Source: Bacillus sp. CHD6a
Lineage (GTDB): Bacteria > Bacillota > Bacilli > Bacillales > Bacillaceae_I
Assembly: GCF_001293645.1 (NCBI RefSeq)
Contig: NZ_LBMD01000012.1
Span: 122,222-186,221 of the forward strand
Direction of reading: 5' to 3'
Length of the DNA stretch: 64,000 nucleotides
How positions within the stretch are numbered: position 1 is the first letter of the stretch; each line of letters opens with the position of its first letter. The notes beneath the pieces are model-generated. The model was not told where the DNA came from and searched no databases. It was given only the letters and a program-made list of their open reading frames with translations. The translations under genes were made by a program, and so were the position numbers. Positions 51,007-59,658 of this stretch are shown piece by piece.

Positions 51007-51831
51007 TTGAGAATAAGTAAAGTATTAAACAATAACTCGGTTGTCGTCAAAGAAGATGATCAAGAGAAAATCGTGATGGGACTTGGTGTCGGCTTCCAAA
51101 AGCGCAAAAACGATTTGGTGGACCGTAGTAAAATTGAAAAGATTTTTGTGATGAAGGAGGAAAGTGACAAGTTTCAGGAGTTGCTTTCCACCCTACCTGT
51201 TGAACATATAGATGTAGCCGAGGAAATTATTAGTTATGCAGAAGGCAAGCTGATGGTTCCTTTGAGCAACCACATTCATATCTCTTTAACAGACCATTTA
51301 TCTTTTGCAATTGAGCGGTTGGAAAAAGGATACACCATTCAAAATAAATTATTGAATGAAATAAGGGTCCTTTATAAGCCGGAATACGAAATTGGCCTAT
51401 GGGCGCAGAGGTTGATTAAGGAGCGTCTAGGTGTTAGCATTCCAGATGATGAAGTGGGACATATTGCCCTACATCTTCATACGGCCAAAATGGGTTCTAA
51501 AAGCATGGCAAACACCATGCAGCTGGCTAGCATCATCCGTGAAGCAATTGAGATCATCGAGAATGAATTTAGAGTGAAGATTGAGGAAACTTCCATTAAT
51601 TATCAACGGTTGTTAACACATCTAAGGTTCGCGATTAATCGTGTGGAAGCAGGAGAGCCGTTTCACTCTATGGACCCTGAAATGCTGGAATTACTTCAGA
51701 TGAAATTTGGGAAAGCATTTGGAACGGCGCAGAAAATGGCCGATTTTTTGGATGCAGAATATGACATTCATTTTCCTTTATCAGAGGTCGGATATATCAC
51801 CCTTCATATTCAACGATTGACAGAAAAATAA
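51007..51831 (+). CDS. sacT: BglG/SacT-family transcription antiterminator
   Basis: This 274-residue protein has an N-terminal RNA-binding CAT domain (ISKVLNNNSVVVK, about 1-55) followed by two PRD domains (about 70-170 and 175-274) with conserved His in HIHISLTDHL and the THLRFA segment. Its phosphorylation by the PTS reports sugar supply. When active, it binds the two RAT sites and lets the EIIA and sucrose operons be transcribed. The start is TTG at 51007 with GGGGAGAG upstream. A TATAAT at 50961-50966 suggests a promoter of its own. Confidence 0.92.
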   Translation: MRISKVLNNNSVVVKEDDQEKIVMGLGVGFQKRKNDLVDRSKIEKIFVMKEESDKFQELLSTLPVEHIDVAEEIISYAEGKLMVPLSNHIHISLTDHLSFAIERLEKGYTIQNKLLNEIRVLYKPEYEIGLWAQRLIKERLGVSIPDDEVGHIALHLHTAKMGSKSMANTMQLASIIREAIEIIENEFRVKIEETSINYQRLLTHLRFAINRVEAGEPFHSMDPEMLELLQMKFGKAFGTAQKMADFLDAEYDIHFPLSEVGYITLHIQRLTEK

Positions 51832-51845
51832 GACGTGTTAAGCTG

Positions 51846-51887
51846 TTGACGAATTTCGTCGAACTGTTTAAAATGAAAACGTATTCG
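51846..51887 (+). promoter_or_regulatory. SigA promoter with overlapping cre box, sucrose operon
   Basis: TTGACG (51846-51851), 17 bases, TAAAAT (51869-51874) is a good SigA promoter. ATGAAAACGTATTCG at 51873-51887 matches the cre consensus at all but the last fixed base and covers the expected start of transcription, so CcpA should repress it when glucose is present. Confidence 0.75.
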
Positions 51888-51903
51888 CTAACATGTATAT
51901 ACA

Positions 51904-51932
51904 GGATTGTGACTGGTAAAGCAGGCAAGACC
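51904..51932 (+). promoter_or_regulatory. RAT antiterminator site 2 (LicT/SacY type)
   Basis: A copy identical to RAT site 1 over 29 bases lies about 30 bases downstream of the promoter. It overlaps the 5' arm of the next terminator and controls entry into the sucrose genes. Confidence 0.93.
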
Positions 51933-51990
51933 TAAAACAGGTAAGAACGTAGGGACCACTCTACCATCTTGCAGGTTTTGGGTCTTTTGT
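51927..51990 (+). terminator. RAT-controlled terminator before the sucrose permease gene
   Basis: AAGACCTAAAAC pairs with GTTTTGGGTCTT around an inner loop with a further hairpin (AGATGG-type region), then TTTTGTTTTTTG. Confidence 0.85.
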
Positions 51991-52035
51991 TTTTTGTTTC
52001 GAAGTTAGGTTACGGACACGGCTGTAACACCAATA

Positions 52036-52145
52036 ATGGATAAATGGTCGGTTAGGATGGATAAAACAATTTTACAATGGATAAGTTCGTCTGTAGCGTG
52101 GATAAATCCTACTTACAATGGATAAATCTCATTTACAATGGATAT
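52036..52145. repeat. 20-21 nt periodic array, TGGATAAA unit, six copies
   Basis: ATGGATAAA or variants start at 52036, 52057, 52077, 52098, 52118 and 52138, spaced 21, 20, 21, 20 and 20. Preceding bases often read TTTACA. The array lies in the leader between the RAT terminator and the sucrose permease gene, so it would be transcribed whenever the operon is on. Confidence 0.7.
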
Positions 52146-52251
52146 CTCAAAAATCAACCTGATTTTAGACGAATCTCCCCTTACTTCAGCAAAAAAAGTA
52201 ACCAATATTCACCGGAATAGTAAAAAATCATAGGAAAAAGAGGTGCTCATC

Positions 52252-53637
52252 ATGAATTATAACAAGATAGCAAAAGACTTGATCCCGCTGCTTGGTGGTA
52301 CAGACAATGTCATCAGTGCGACACACTGCGCGACTCGTCTAAGACTAGTATTAAAAGACGATGAAAAAGCAACAGCAAACCGTGACCAAATAGAAGAGCT
52401 TGACGGAGTGAAAGGGGCATTTGCAAGTTCCGGACAGTTCCAAGTTATTTTTGGCACAGGAATAGTAAATAAAGTGTACGCTGAATTTGCGGAAGAAGTG
52501 GGCCTGAAGGATAAGGATACTCAAGATCATGCAGAAGCAGCGAAAAAGAAGATGAACCCGTTCGCTCGTTTTGCAAGAACGTTATCCAACATTTTCGTAC
52601 CAATCATCCCTGCCATCGTGGCAAGCGGCCTTCTAATGGGGTTACTCGGAATGGTAACAACATTCGGCTGGGTCGCTGCGGACAGTTCCTTTGTGAAAAT
52701 GCTAAACATGTTCTCAAGCGCCGCATTTATTATTCTCCCAATCTTGCTCGGCTATAGTGCGGCAAAAGAATTTGGAGGAAATCCGTTCCTTGGAGCAGTA
52801 ATTGGGGGAATCATGACACACCCTGATCTCTTAAATCCTTGGGGTCTTGCCGAAGCAAAGCCAGAATACATGGATTTTATGGGGCTTGATGTTGCATTAA
52901 TTGGTTACCAAGGAACCGTTGTACCGGTTCTTCTCGCTGTTCTTGTAATGAGCTTTATTGAAAAGAATCTGCGTAAAATAGTTCCGAGTGCAATAGATTT
53001 ACTCGTCACGCCATTTGTAACAGTCATATTAACTGGATTCATCACCCTTCTTGCTATCGGACCGTTAGGAAATGCCGTCGGTTCCGGCATCACAGTTGTA
53101 CTTAATTTTGTGTATGAATATGGCAGTGTGTTTGCTGGACTTATTTTTGGTGGAATGTACTCCTTGATTGTTATTACAGGGGTTCATCACAGTTTTCATG
53201 CGATTGAAGCAGGCCTTTTGGCAGAACTCGGCCTCAACTACCTCTTGCCAATCTGGTCCATGGCCAATGTGGCACAAGGTGGAGCAGGGCTGGCTGTTTA
53301 CTTCTTAGCAAAGCGTGCGAAAACGAAAGAGTTAGCATTACCTGCCGCTTTATCAGCTTTTCTCGGTATTACAGAACCAGTTATTTTTGGAGTAAACTTG
53401 AGGTATCGTAAGCCATTTATCGGAGCTGCCATAGGTGGTGCGTTAGGTGGAGCTTATGTGGTATTTACGAATGTTGTCGCAAATGCGTACGGCCTGACAG
53501 GTATTCCGATGATCGCCATCCTTGTCGAGTTTGGCACTGTCAATGTCGTGAATTATCTTATCGGGTTCGCCATTGCAGTAGTAGGTGCCTTTATTGCCAC
53601 ATGGTTTATGGGTATTAAGGAAGAAGACGTAAAATAA
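52252..53637 (+). CDS. sacP: PTS sucrose-specific EIIBC
   Basis: This 461-residue protein has an N-terminal EIIB domain (about 1-85) with phospho-Cys26 in SATHCATRLR and a C-terminal EIIC domain with about ten membrane segments (FVPIIPAIVASGLLMG, VHHSFHAIEAGLL, ITEPVIFGVNLR). It phosphorylates sucrose during uptake to give sucrose-6-phosphate. There is no EIIA domain. The genes for fructokinase and sucrose-6-phosphate hydrolase downstream fix the substrate with good confidence. AGAGGTG precedes the ATG at 52252. Confidence 0.92.
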   Translation: MNYNKIAKDLIPLLGGTDNVISATHCATRLRLVLKDDEKATANRDQIEELDGVKGAFASSGQFQVIFGTGIVNKVYAEFAEEVGLKDKDTQDHAEAAKKKMNPFARFARTLSNIFVPIIPAIVASGLLMGLLGMVTTFGWVAADSSFVKMLNMFSSAAFIILPILLGYSAAKEFGGNPFLGAVIGGIMTHPDLLNPWGLAEAKPEYMDFMGLDVALIGYQGTVVPVLLAVLVMSFIEKNLRKIVPSAIDLLVTPFVTVILTGFITLLAIGPLGNAVGSGITVVLNFVYEYGSVFAGLIFGGMYSLIVITGVHHSFHAIEAGLLAELGLNYLLPIWSMANVAQGGAGLAVYFLAKRAKTKELALPAALSAFLGITEPVIFGVNLRYRKPFIGAAIGGALGGAYVVFTNVVANAYGLTGIPMIAILVEFGTVNVVNYLIGFAIAVVGAFIATWFMGIKEEDVK

Positions 53638-53649
53638 TATTCAATTTGA

Positions 53650-53790
53650 CACCGCTGTTGCTTTCCGCAAATGGCTTCGCTTTCCGCGGGGCGTGTGCTT
53701 GAGCCTCCTCGCTGCGCTGTGGGGTCTCAAGCTACCGCTACCTCCCGCCGGAGTCTTCGCCTTTTGCTCCAAGCAACAGCTACAAGTTTC
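53650..53790 (-). repeat. structured repeat, inverted orientation, inside the sucrose operon
   Basis: Read on the minus strand it carries the common landmarks: GGAGCAAAAGGCGAAGACTCC, GCGGGAGGTAGCGGTAGC, GAGACCCC, GAGGAGGCTCAAGC and GGAAAGCGAAGCCATTTGCGG. Its ends GCTGTTGC and GCAACAGC are complementary. It separates the permease and fructokinase genes and could fold strongly in the shared mRNA. Confidence 0.65.
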
Positions 53791-53833
53791 GATAATAGTA
53801 AGACCACCTTAAACATAAAGGAGGGGCCACCCC

Positions 53834-54778
53834 GTGAAAAAAGGAATCATCTCACTAGGAGAAGCACTCATTGATTTTATCCCGCTCGACCCAGACAATA
53901 TCACTTATCAGAAAAGCCCAGGTGGAGCCCCGGCAAACGTAGCAGTAGGTGTTGCACGTCTAGAAGCTAAATCCACTTTTATCGGGAAAGTTGGAAACGA
54001 CGTGCTGGGAAGATTTCTAAAAAATACACTGGCAGACTACGGAGTTAACACAAGCTCGATGTTATTGACCGACGACATTCGTACAGGTGTTGTATTCGTT
54101 ACATTGGAAAACGGAGAGCGCAGCTTTGACTTCTATATCAATCCAAGTGCAGATCGCTTTTTAACAGATGATGAGATAGATGAGACGCTTTTTGATGAAA
54201 ATAAAATCCTGCATTTTGGCTCCATTTCCCTTATAAGCGAACCAACAAGAAGTGCTACTATCAAAGCGGTGAAGCTTGCTAAAGAAAAAGGTCTTATCGT
54301 TTCCTATGATCCGAATTTACGCCTTGGCCTTTGGGACAGCGAGGAATCCGCGAAAGAACAGATTGTTTCTATGCTTCCATATGCTGATATCTTAAAAATA
54401 TCCGAAGAAGAATTAGAATTCATTACTGGTGAAAAGGATATCGAAAAAGGTGCGGAGAAATTAGCAGCATACGAAATCCCGCTTTTACTTGTGACACTTG
54501 GATCAGAAGGCAGTTATGTTTTCATTCGTGAAGGATATCAGCATGTGCCGGCACGCAAGGTGACAACAGTGGATACGACGGGCGCTGGGGATGCGTTTGT
54601 TTCTGGCATACTTTATACGGCAAATGAGTGGGAAGGGGATATCCGTACCATAACCGTTGAGAAGGCTGTGGAAATGGCGTCTTTCGCAAGTGTTTCTGGA
54701 TCCCTCGCTGCCTCTGAAAAGGGAGCAATGACAGCCTTACCTTCATTAGCGCAGGTTCAGTCAATCTTAGCAAAATAA
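53834..54778 (+). CDS. scrK: fructokinase, PfkB/ribokinase family
   Basis: This 314-residue sugar kinase has SLGEALIDFIP at the start, the GGAPANVAVGVARL motif (about 31-44), and the C-terminal TVDTTGAGDAFVSGIL signature (catalytic Asp in GAGD). It phosphorylates the fructose released when sucrose-6-phosphate is cleaved. The start is GTG with AAAGGAGGGG about 8 bases upstream. It is 14 bases before the hydrolase gene, in the same operon. Confidence 0.92.
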   Translation: MKKGIISLGEALIDFIPLDPDNITYQKSPGGAPANVAVGVARLEAKSTFIGKVGNDVLGRFLKNTLADYGVNTSSMLLTDDIRTGVVFVTLENGERSFDFYINPSADRFLTDDEIDETLFDENKILHFGSISLISEPTRSATIKAVKLAKEKGLIVSYDPNLRLGLWDSEESAKEQIVSMLPYADILKISEEELEFITGEKDIEKGAEKLAAYEIPLLLVTLGSEGSYVFIREGYQHVPARKVTTVDTTGAGDAFVSGILYTANEWEGDIRTITVEKAVEMASFASVSGSLAASEKGAMTALPSLAQVQSILAK

Positions 54779-54792
54779 AGGAGTTTTCTTTT

Positions 54793-56247
54793 ATGACAGA
54801 AAGAGAGCAAGAGCTTATTAGACTTGCAGAGGAAGAAGTGGAGAAAAACAAAGAGGTTGTCGACCGCGATCCTCACCGATTACGTTACCACCTCATGCCA
54901 CCTGTCGGCTTATTGAATGATCCAAATGGCTTTATTCAATGGAATGGTACCTACCATCTTTTCTATCAGTGGATGCCGTTCAAAACAGGCCATGGAGCTA
55001 AATTTTGGGGGCATTATTCCTCTGGAGATCTCGTGAATTGGAAGCATGAGCCGATAGCGTTGGCTCCAAGCGAATGGTTTGAAAAGAATGGATGCTACTC
55101 GGGAAGTGCAGTAGAGCATGACGGGAAGATGGTCCTTTTTTACACAGGGAATGTAAAAGATGCAGCTGGAAACCGGGAAACCTACCAGTGTATGGCCGTT
55201 TCAGAAGATGGCATAACCTTTGATAAAAAAGGTCCAGTGGTAGAGTTGCCGGAAGGATATACTGCTCATTTCCGAGATCCAAAGGTGTGGAAAAAAGATT
55301 CTGTCTGGTACATGGTCGTTGGTGCGCAAAGTCAGGAACTGACAGGGAAAGTGGCTCTATTAAAGTCTGCTGATTTAGTAAAATGGGAGCACCTAGGTGC
55401 CATTTCCGGTTCTGGTATGAATGGGTTAGGGGACTTCGGTTACATGTGGGAGTGCCCGGATCTTTTTGAGCTTGATGGCGTGGATGTACTGGTTGCATCG
55501 CCCCAGGGATTAAAGGCGGAAGGAATGAAGTATCAAAACGTTTACCAAGCGGGCTATTTTATTGGAAAGCTAGACTATGAGAGAGCTTCATTTGAGCATG
55601 GTGACTTTGTGGAGCTGGACCGGGGCTTTGAATTCTATGCCCCCCAAACCACTTTAGATGAAAAAGGCCGTCGTCTGATGGTCGGCTGGATGGGGGTGCC
55701 TGAGCAGGATGAAGATAAGCATCCGACCATTGCGCACAAATGGATTCATGCTTTAACCTTGCCGCGTGAGTTAAAATGGGTCGAGGGGAAGTTGTTGCAG
55801 ATTCCTGTGGAAGAACTAACGAATGTAAGAAAAACAGCGTTGGTTGCTGTTTACGATATGCAACTTTCTGACGAAAAAGAGGAAGTATTTTTTGAGGAAA
55901 GAAGTGCCGCGTTTGAAATGATCCTTTCTTTTAAAAAGGATGTTTCATCATTTGAGCTACACATAAGTGATACCGCCCGAATGACATATGACGCTTCTGT
56001 GAGTGTCTTTTCCCTTTACCGTAAAAACTTTGTAACGGGGCAATGGGAAACACGAAGCTGCAGGCTGCAGACATTAACGGAATTGCGTGCATATGTGGAT
56101 ACGTCTTCTATAGAGGTGTTTTTGAACGGAGGAGAAGAGGTGTTTACTGCACGGATTTTCCCTGATGTACCAGACGCAGCGGGGGTAACGCTGTCAGGCG
56201 CAGGGACTGTTTCAGAGATGAAGGTATGGGAAATCAAATACGAATGA
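54793..56247 (+). CDS. sacA: sucrose-6-phosphate hydrolase (GH32)
   Basis: This 484-residue glycoside hydrolase family 32 enzyme has the nucleophile Asp43 in GLLNDPNG, the transition-state Asp in FRDPK and the acid/base Glu in WECPDLF; the C-terminal third is the beta-sandwich. It splits sucrose-6-phosphate into glucose-6-phosphate and fructose. AAAGGAG precedes the ATG. It ends the sucrose operon at a strong terminator. Confidence 0.95.
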   Translation: MTEREQELIRLAEEEVEKNKEVVDRDPHRLRYHLMPPVGLLNDPNGFIQWNGTYHLFYQWMPFKTGHGAKFWGHYSSGDLVNWKHEPIALAPSEWFEKNGCYSGSAVEHDGKMVLFYTGNVKDAAGNRETYQCMAVSEDGITFDKKGPVVELPEGYTAHFRDPKVWKKDSVWYMVVGAQSQELTGKVALLKSADLVKWEHLGAISGSGMNGLGDFGYMWECPDLFELDGVDVLVASPQGLKAEGMKYQNVYQAGYFIGKLDYERASFEHGDFVELDRGFEFYAPQTTLDEKGRRLMVGWMGVPEQDEDKHPTIAHKWIHALTLPRELKWVEGKLLQIPVEELTNVRKTALVAVYDMQLSDEKEEVFFEERSAAFEMILSFKKDVSSFELHISDTARMTYDASVSVFSLYRKNFVTGQWETRSCRLQTLTELRAYVDTSSIEVFLNGGEEVFTARIFPDVPDAAGVTLSGAGTVSEMKVWEIKYE

Positions 56248-56270
56248 AAAATTAATATTAAGGAATGCTA

Positions 56271-56309
56271 AAGAGAAGCCTAAAATCAAAATTTGGCTTC
56301 TCTTTTTTG
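56271..56309 (+). terminator. terminator of the sucrose operon
   Basis: AAGAGAAGCC and GGCTTCTCTT arms are followed by TTTT. Confidence 0.88.
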
Positions 56310-56366
56310 CTGTGCAACTATGTATAAAGTCCTGTGATCCTAAATATTCAAAAGGAGGCGCCATCC

Positions 56367-56840
56367 ATGGAATTAGTAATCTACCTTATCTTCACGTGGT
56401 TTATCGCAACTTATTTCTTTTTCCAAAAGAAGCGTCTTCTCTTTATAGAAAACCTCATGTTATTTTTGTTTTTTCTTTTTATCAATAAATGCATACTGAC
56501 GATGATCAGTATGAATTTAAGTCTTATTATGTACAGCAAGGTGCCGCATTTGTTCATTTGCTTTTGGCTTCAGCGAAATATTATTTTTCCGTTGATTTTG
56601 CTCATCTTCGTCAATGGGGTGTTCAAGAAGTCAATCGGGATAAAAGTTATGGCGGGGATATTCACCGTTATTTTTACATTGTTGACCGAGGCCATGGCCA
56701 TCCATTTCTCCATCATTCAGTACCATATGTGGTCATTTTTCATCTCATTTGTATTGGCTTCATGCTATCTCGTCCTAGCTTTAGGAATATCGTCATTTTA
56801 CCGTCGATTACTAGCGAGAGAAGGGATGGTGAGCTCTTGA
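56367..56840 (+). CDS. membrane protein of unknown function (CBO0543-like)
   Basis: This 157-residue protein has five hydrophobic segments and an IxEAMAIHFxIIQYHMW motif in the fourth. AAAGGAGG at about 56350 fixes the ATG at 56367. The next gene begins one base after its stop and has a similar size, topology and an equivalent MEAIATYFGVFHY motif, so the two look like diverged duplicates related to CBO0543-type proteins. No function is known. Confidence 0.6.
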   Translation: MELVIYLIFTWFIATYFFFQKKRLLFIENLMLFLFFLFINKCILTMISMNLSLIMYSKVPHLFICFWLQRNIIFPLILLIFVNGVFKKSIGIKVMAGIFTVIFTLLTEAMAIHFSIIQYHMWSFFISFVLASCYLVLALGISSFYRRLLAREGMVSS

Positions 56841-56841
56841 A

Positions 56842-57372
56842 ATGAGACCAACCCCAATTATCAACTATGATTTTTATTTTAACTCTAATGAGTGGTTCAT
56901 CATTGTCTCTTTACTTGCCGGCTATGCACTCATTTTCTTTTTGCCAAAAAGATTTCCGTTACCGTTAAGCCTACTGTTTCTCATTATTGGGATTAATAGT
57001 GGCATTGTGTTTGATCATACCATTAGCATTCCGCCCTTTGACTTTTATGATGTAAATGACAGTTCGTATTTTGAGCTGTTTGATTTTCTCTCTTATATCC
57101 AATATGGACCTTTTGGCTACCTGTTCTTTTACTTGCACAGCTACCTTAAAATAAAGGGATATTTTAATATGCTCTATATTGTCATGTGGTCAATTATTGC
57201 ATTGATTATGGAGGCGATTGCTACATATTTTGGCGTATTTCACTACAAAGAGGGGTATGTGTTTATCTTTTCATATCCCTTCTACTTTTACATTCAAACC
57301 ACTACATTAGCCCTTTATCTATACATCATGAAAAGTGTGAAGATCCCACAAAAATACCCTCCACACCAGTGA
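56842..57372 (+). CDS. membrane protein of unknown function, paralogue of its upstream neighbour
   Basis: This 176-residue protein has five hydrophobic segments. MEAIATYFGVFHYKEGYVF matches the position and pattern of MEAMAIHFSIIQYHMWSFF in the preceding gene. The ATG follows the previous stop by one base, so translation is probably coupled, with GGTGAG in the upstream gene as ribosome site. It ends at a bidirectional terminator. Confidence 0.6.
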   Translation: MRPTPIINYDFYFNSNEWFIIVSLLAGYALIFFLPKRFPLPLSLLFLIIGINSGIVFDHTISIPPFDFYDVNDSSYFELFDFLSYIQYGPFGYLFFYLHSYLKIKGYFNMLYIVMWSIIALIMEAIATYFGVFHYKEGYVFIFSYPFYFYIQTTTLALYLYIMKSVKIPQKYPPHQ

Positions 57373-57391
57373 CGTGTAGAGGGTATTTTTA
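57350..57391. terminator. bidirectional terminator at 57.4 kb
   Basis: AAAAATACCCTCCACAC pairs with GTGTAGAGGGTATTTTT (one mismatch). A second small hairpin (GCCGGGCATATACCCGGT) follows at 57392-57411, next to the minus-strand stop. Confidence 0.85.
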
Positions 57392-57413
57392 TGCCGGGCA
57401 TATACCCGGTCTG

Positions 57414-58739
57414 TTATAAAAGCAGGAAAGCCAAGGATATGATGGCACCGCTGACAAACAGAACAATCACACAAAAGCCCATAATGTCTTTTGCCTTTAA
57501 CCCTGCGATAGCGAGTGCAGGCAATGCCCAGAAAGGCTGGATCATGTTCGTCCACGCATCTCCCCATGCTACGGCAAGTGCAGTTCTTGTAACGGAAACC
57601 CCCATTGTCTGTGCGGCCTCTAGCATAACTGGTGCCTGAACGGACCATTGTCCCCCTCCTGAAGGGACAAAAAAATTCACAATACCTGCGCTAAGGAATG
57701 TGAAGAAATGGAAGGTTTGCTCATTGGAGATGTTAACAAACGCTTCCGACATGACAGCTGCAAGACCGGATAAAGTCATCATCCCCATAATCCCAGCATA
57801 GAACGGGAACTGGATGATAATGCCGCTAGCTCCTTTTACTGCATTCGTTACAGATTCAAGGAAGTTTTTCGGACGCCAGTGGAACAGAATTCCAAGGAAT
57901 AAGAATAGAAAGTTTACAATATCAAGATTGAGTTTAAACCCATTATCCGCAAAATAAAAGAAAAGGAATAGAAGCCCCATAACTGATACTGATAGAGATA
58001 AAATCCAACTGTTTTCCAAACGTTCAGCAGGTGTCATTTCCGATCTTTCGACTGTGGCGGCCTGCAGGCTTGATGCATCTTCTAAAAGGGAAGGGTCGAC
58101 AGTGACTGTTTCATCCTTTTCTGGCATCATGAACCGGTTTAATAAAGGCAGTGTCACAAAAAGTGCAGCCAGTATGATTAGGTTGAATGGGGAGAATATG
58201 GTTTGATCTGTGGAGATCACCCCAATTAAACCTTCTGAAAAATGCCCTTCTGTTGCGATGGTGAGCGGAATGGAACCGGAGAATCCTCCGTGCCATACAA
58301 GAAAGCCGCTGTAAGCGCTTGCAATTAAAAGTCTGTAATCTACATTTTCAACGCGCTTTGCCAGCTCCTTTGCAAATAAAGCACCGATAACAAGACCAAA
58401 GCCCCAGTTGATCCAGCTGGCAATGATGGAAACAACGGTAACGATAATAATTGCACTTCCTGGAGATTTGGCTGTAGACGCCAAGGCACCAAGAAACCTT
58501 TTAAAAATGGCGCTGCTTGCCAGGACATATCCTGTAACCAGGACTAGTACCATCTGCATCGAGAATGCGAGAAGAGCCCAAAAACCGTTCCCCCAATGCT
58601 GTACCATATCACCAGGACTGCTATCAGTAAAAAGAAGTCCGAGCCCGAATACCACAAGGGTTAAGATAATAACAAACAAGAATGGATCCGGTAAATAACG
58701 TTGCATTAAACGATTAAAAAAAGAAATAATACCTTTCAC
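57414..58739 (-). CDS. atoE: short-chain fatty acid transporter, AtoE family
   Basis: This 441-residue membrane protein has about ten hydrophobic segments. It has typical AtoE motifs: PDPFLFVIILT near the start, SWINWGFGLVIGALFAKEL, SAYSGFLVWHGGFSGSIPLTIAT and FVPSGGGQWSVQAPVMLEAA, with WGDAWTNMIQPFWALP. It probably imports short-chain fatty acids such as acetoacetate or butyrate. The start is GTG at 58739 because AGGGGGAT stands just upstream; the frame is open for 34 more codons without a good site. It is a single-gene unit. Confidence 0.85.
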   Translation of the reverse strand: MKGIISFFNRLMQRYLPDPFLFVIILTLVVFGLGLLFTDSSPGDMVQHWGNGFWALLAFSMQMVLVLVTGYVLASSAIFKRFLGALASTAKSPGSAIIIVTVVSIIASWINWGFGLVIGALFAKELAKRVENVDYRLLIASAYSGFLVWHGGFSGSIPLTIATEGHFSEGLIGVISTDQTIFSPFNLIILAALFVTLPLLNRFMMPEKDETVTVDPSLLEDASSLQAATVERSEMTPAERLENSWILSLSVSVMGLLFLFFYFADNGFKLNLDIVNFLFLFLGILFHWRPKNFLESVTNAVKGASGIIIQFPFYAGIMGMMTLSGLAAVMSEAFVNISNEQTFHFFTFLSAGIVNFFVPSGGGQWSVQAPVMLEAAQTMGVSVTRTALAVAWGDAWTNMIQPFWALPALAIAGLKAKDIMGFCVIVLFVSGAIISLAFLLL

Positions 58740-58855
58740 GCGTATCCCCCTAATAAGTTTTTTGTCGAAAATTAATCCCATCCCTCTTTTACATTTCTCT
58801 ACTAATAGATATATTCCTTCTTTTTTTAAGCGGATGTCCATATTGATAAATCTTC

Positions 58856-58885
58856 TTGACAGATAGGTTGTGTATCTATTATGTT
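58856..58885 (+). promoter_or_regulatory. SigA promoter of the ABC exporter operon
   Basis: TTGACA (58856-58861), 18 bases, TATGTT (58880-58885). The -35 is perfect and the -10 matches 4 of 6. It lies just upstream of a large palindrome. Confidence 0.65.
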
Positions 58886-58892
58886 TGAATAA

Positions 58893-58916
58893 AAAAGTGA
58901 GTAATCACTCACTTTT
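58893..58916. promoter_or_regulatory. TetR-type operator of the ABC exporter operon
   Basis: AAAAGTGAGT, AATC, ACTCACTTTT is a perfect palindrome with 10-base arms. It starts 8 bases after the -10 and covers the expected transcription start. GTGAGT/ACTCAC arms are typical of TetR-family operators. The TetR protein encoded at 60693 is the obvious ligand. Confidence 0.8.
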
Positions 58917-58932
58917 AGAGAGGGGTAAAACA

Positions 58933-59658
58933 ATGACAACTCAAGTTTGCAGAGTATCTCATCTATCTATTTCTTTTGGCAGCCAAGAAGTACTAGAAGA
59001 TATTAACTTAACCATTAATAAAGGAGAAATCTTCGGTTTTCTTGGTCCCTCAGGCGCGGGGAAAACAACGCTTGTAAAAGCAATCGCTGGGCTACAGCCC
59101 ATTAACAAAGGGGAGGTGGAGGTGCTTGCACGTAAAATGCCCACTTTGTCACTTTCAGAGAAAATCGGATATATGGCGCAATCAGATGCGCTGTATCAGG
59201 ATTTGACTGCACAGGAGAATCTTCAATTCTTTTCGTCCCTGTATAAATTAAATAGGAGCGATAGAAAAAAGCGAATTGGCGAAGTGATGGAGCTGGTGAA
59301 TCTCAGTGAGCATCTCCATAAACCTGTGCAACAATTCTCAGGCGGTATGAAACGCAGACTCTCTCTAGCGATCTCCCTTCTTCACAACCCAGAAATTCTC
59401 ATATTAGATGAACCTACAGTAGGTATTGATCCTTTGCTTAGGAAATCTATCTGGCAAGAACTAAAGGCACTTAGCCAAGGAGGCACAGCAGTACTTGTTA
59501 CTACACACGTAATGGATGAAGCCCAAAAATGTGATCGCCTCGCGATGATAAGAGAGGGGAATCTCCTAGCGGTGGGAAGTACTGAAGAACTACAAAGAGT
59601 GACAGGTACCACTAGCATGGAAGATGCATTTTTAACTTTAGGAGGTGCCACCGTATGA
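58933..59658 (+). CDS. ABC exporter ATP-binding subunit
   Basis: This 241-residue ATPase has Walker A GPSGAGKTT (about 37-45), signature QFSGGMKRRLS, Walker B LILDEPTVGIDP and a His switch in VTTHVMDEA. SGGMKRRLS and the C-terminal TSMEDAFLTLGG are typical of DrrA/NodI-type export ATPases. GAGGGG precedes the ATG at 58933. The stop overlaps the permease start (ATGA), so the two are coupled. Drug or lipid export is inferred. Confidence 0.9.
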   Translation: MTTQVCRVSHLSISFGSQEVLEDINLTINKGEIFGFLGPSGAGKTTLVKAIAGLQPINKGEVEVLARKMPTLSLSEKIGYMAQSDALYQDLTAQENLQFFSSLYKLNRSDRKKRIGEVMELVNLSEHLHKPVQQFSGGMKRRLSLAISLLHNPEILILDEPTVGIDPLLRKSIWQELKALSQGGTAVLVTTHVMDEAQKCDRLAMIREGNLLAVGSTEELQRVTGTTSMEDAFLTLGGATV

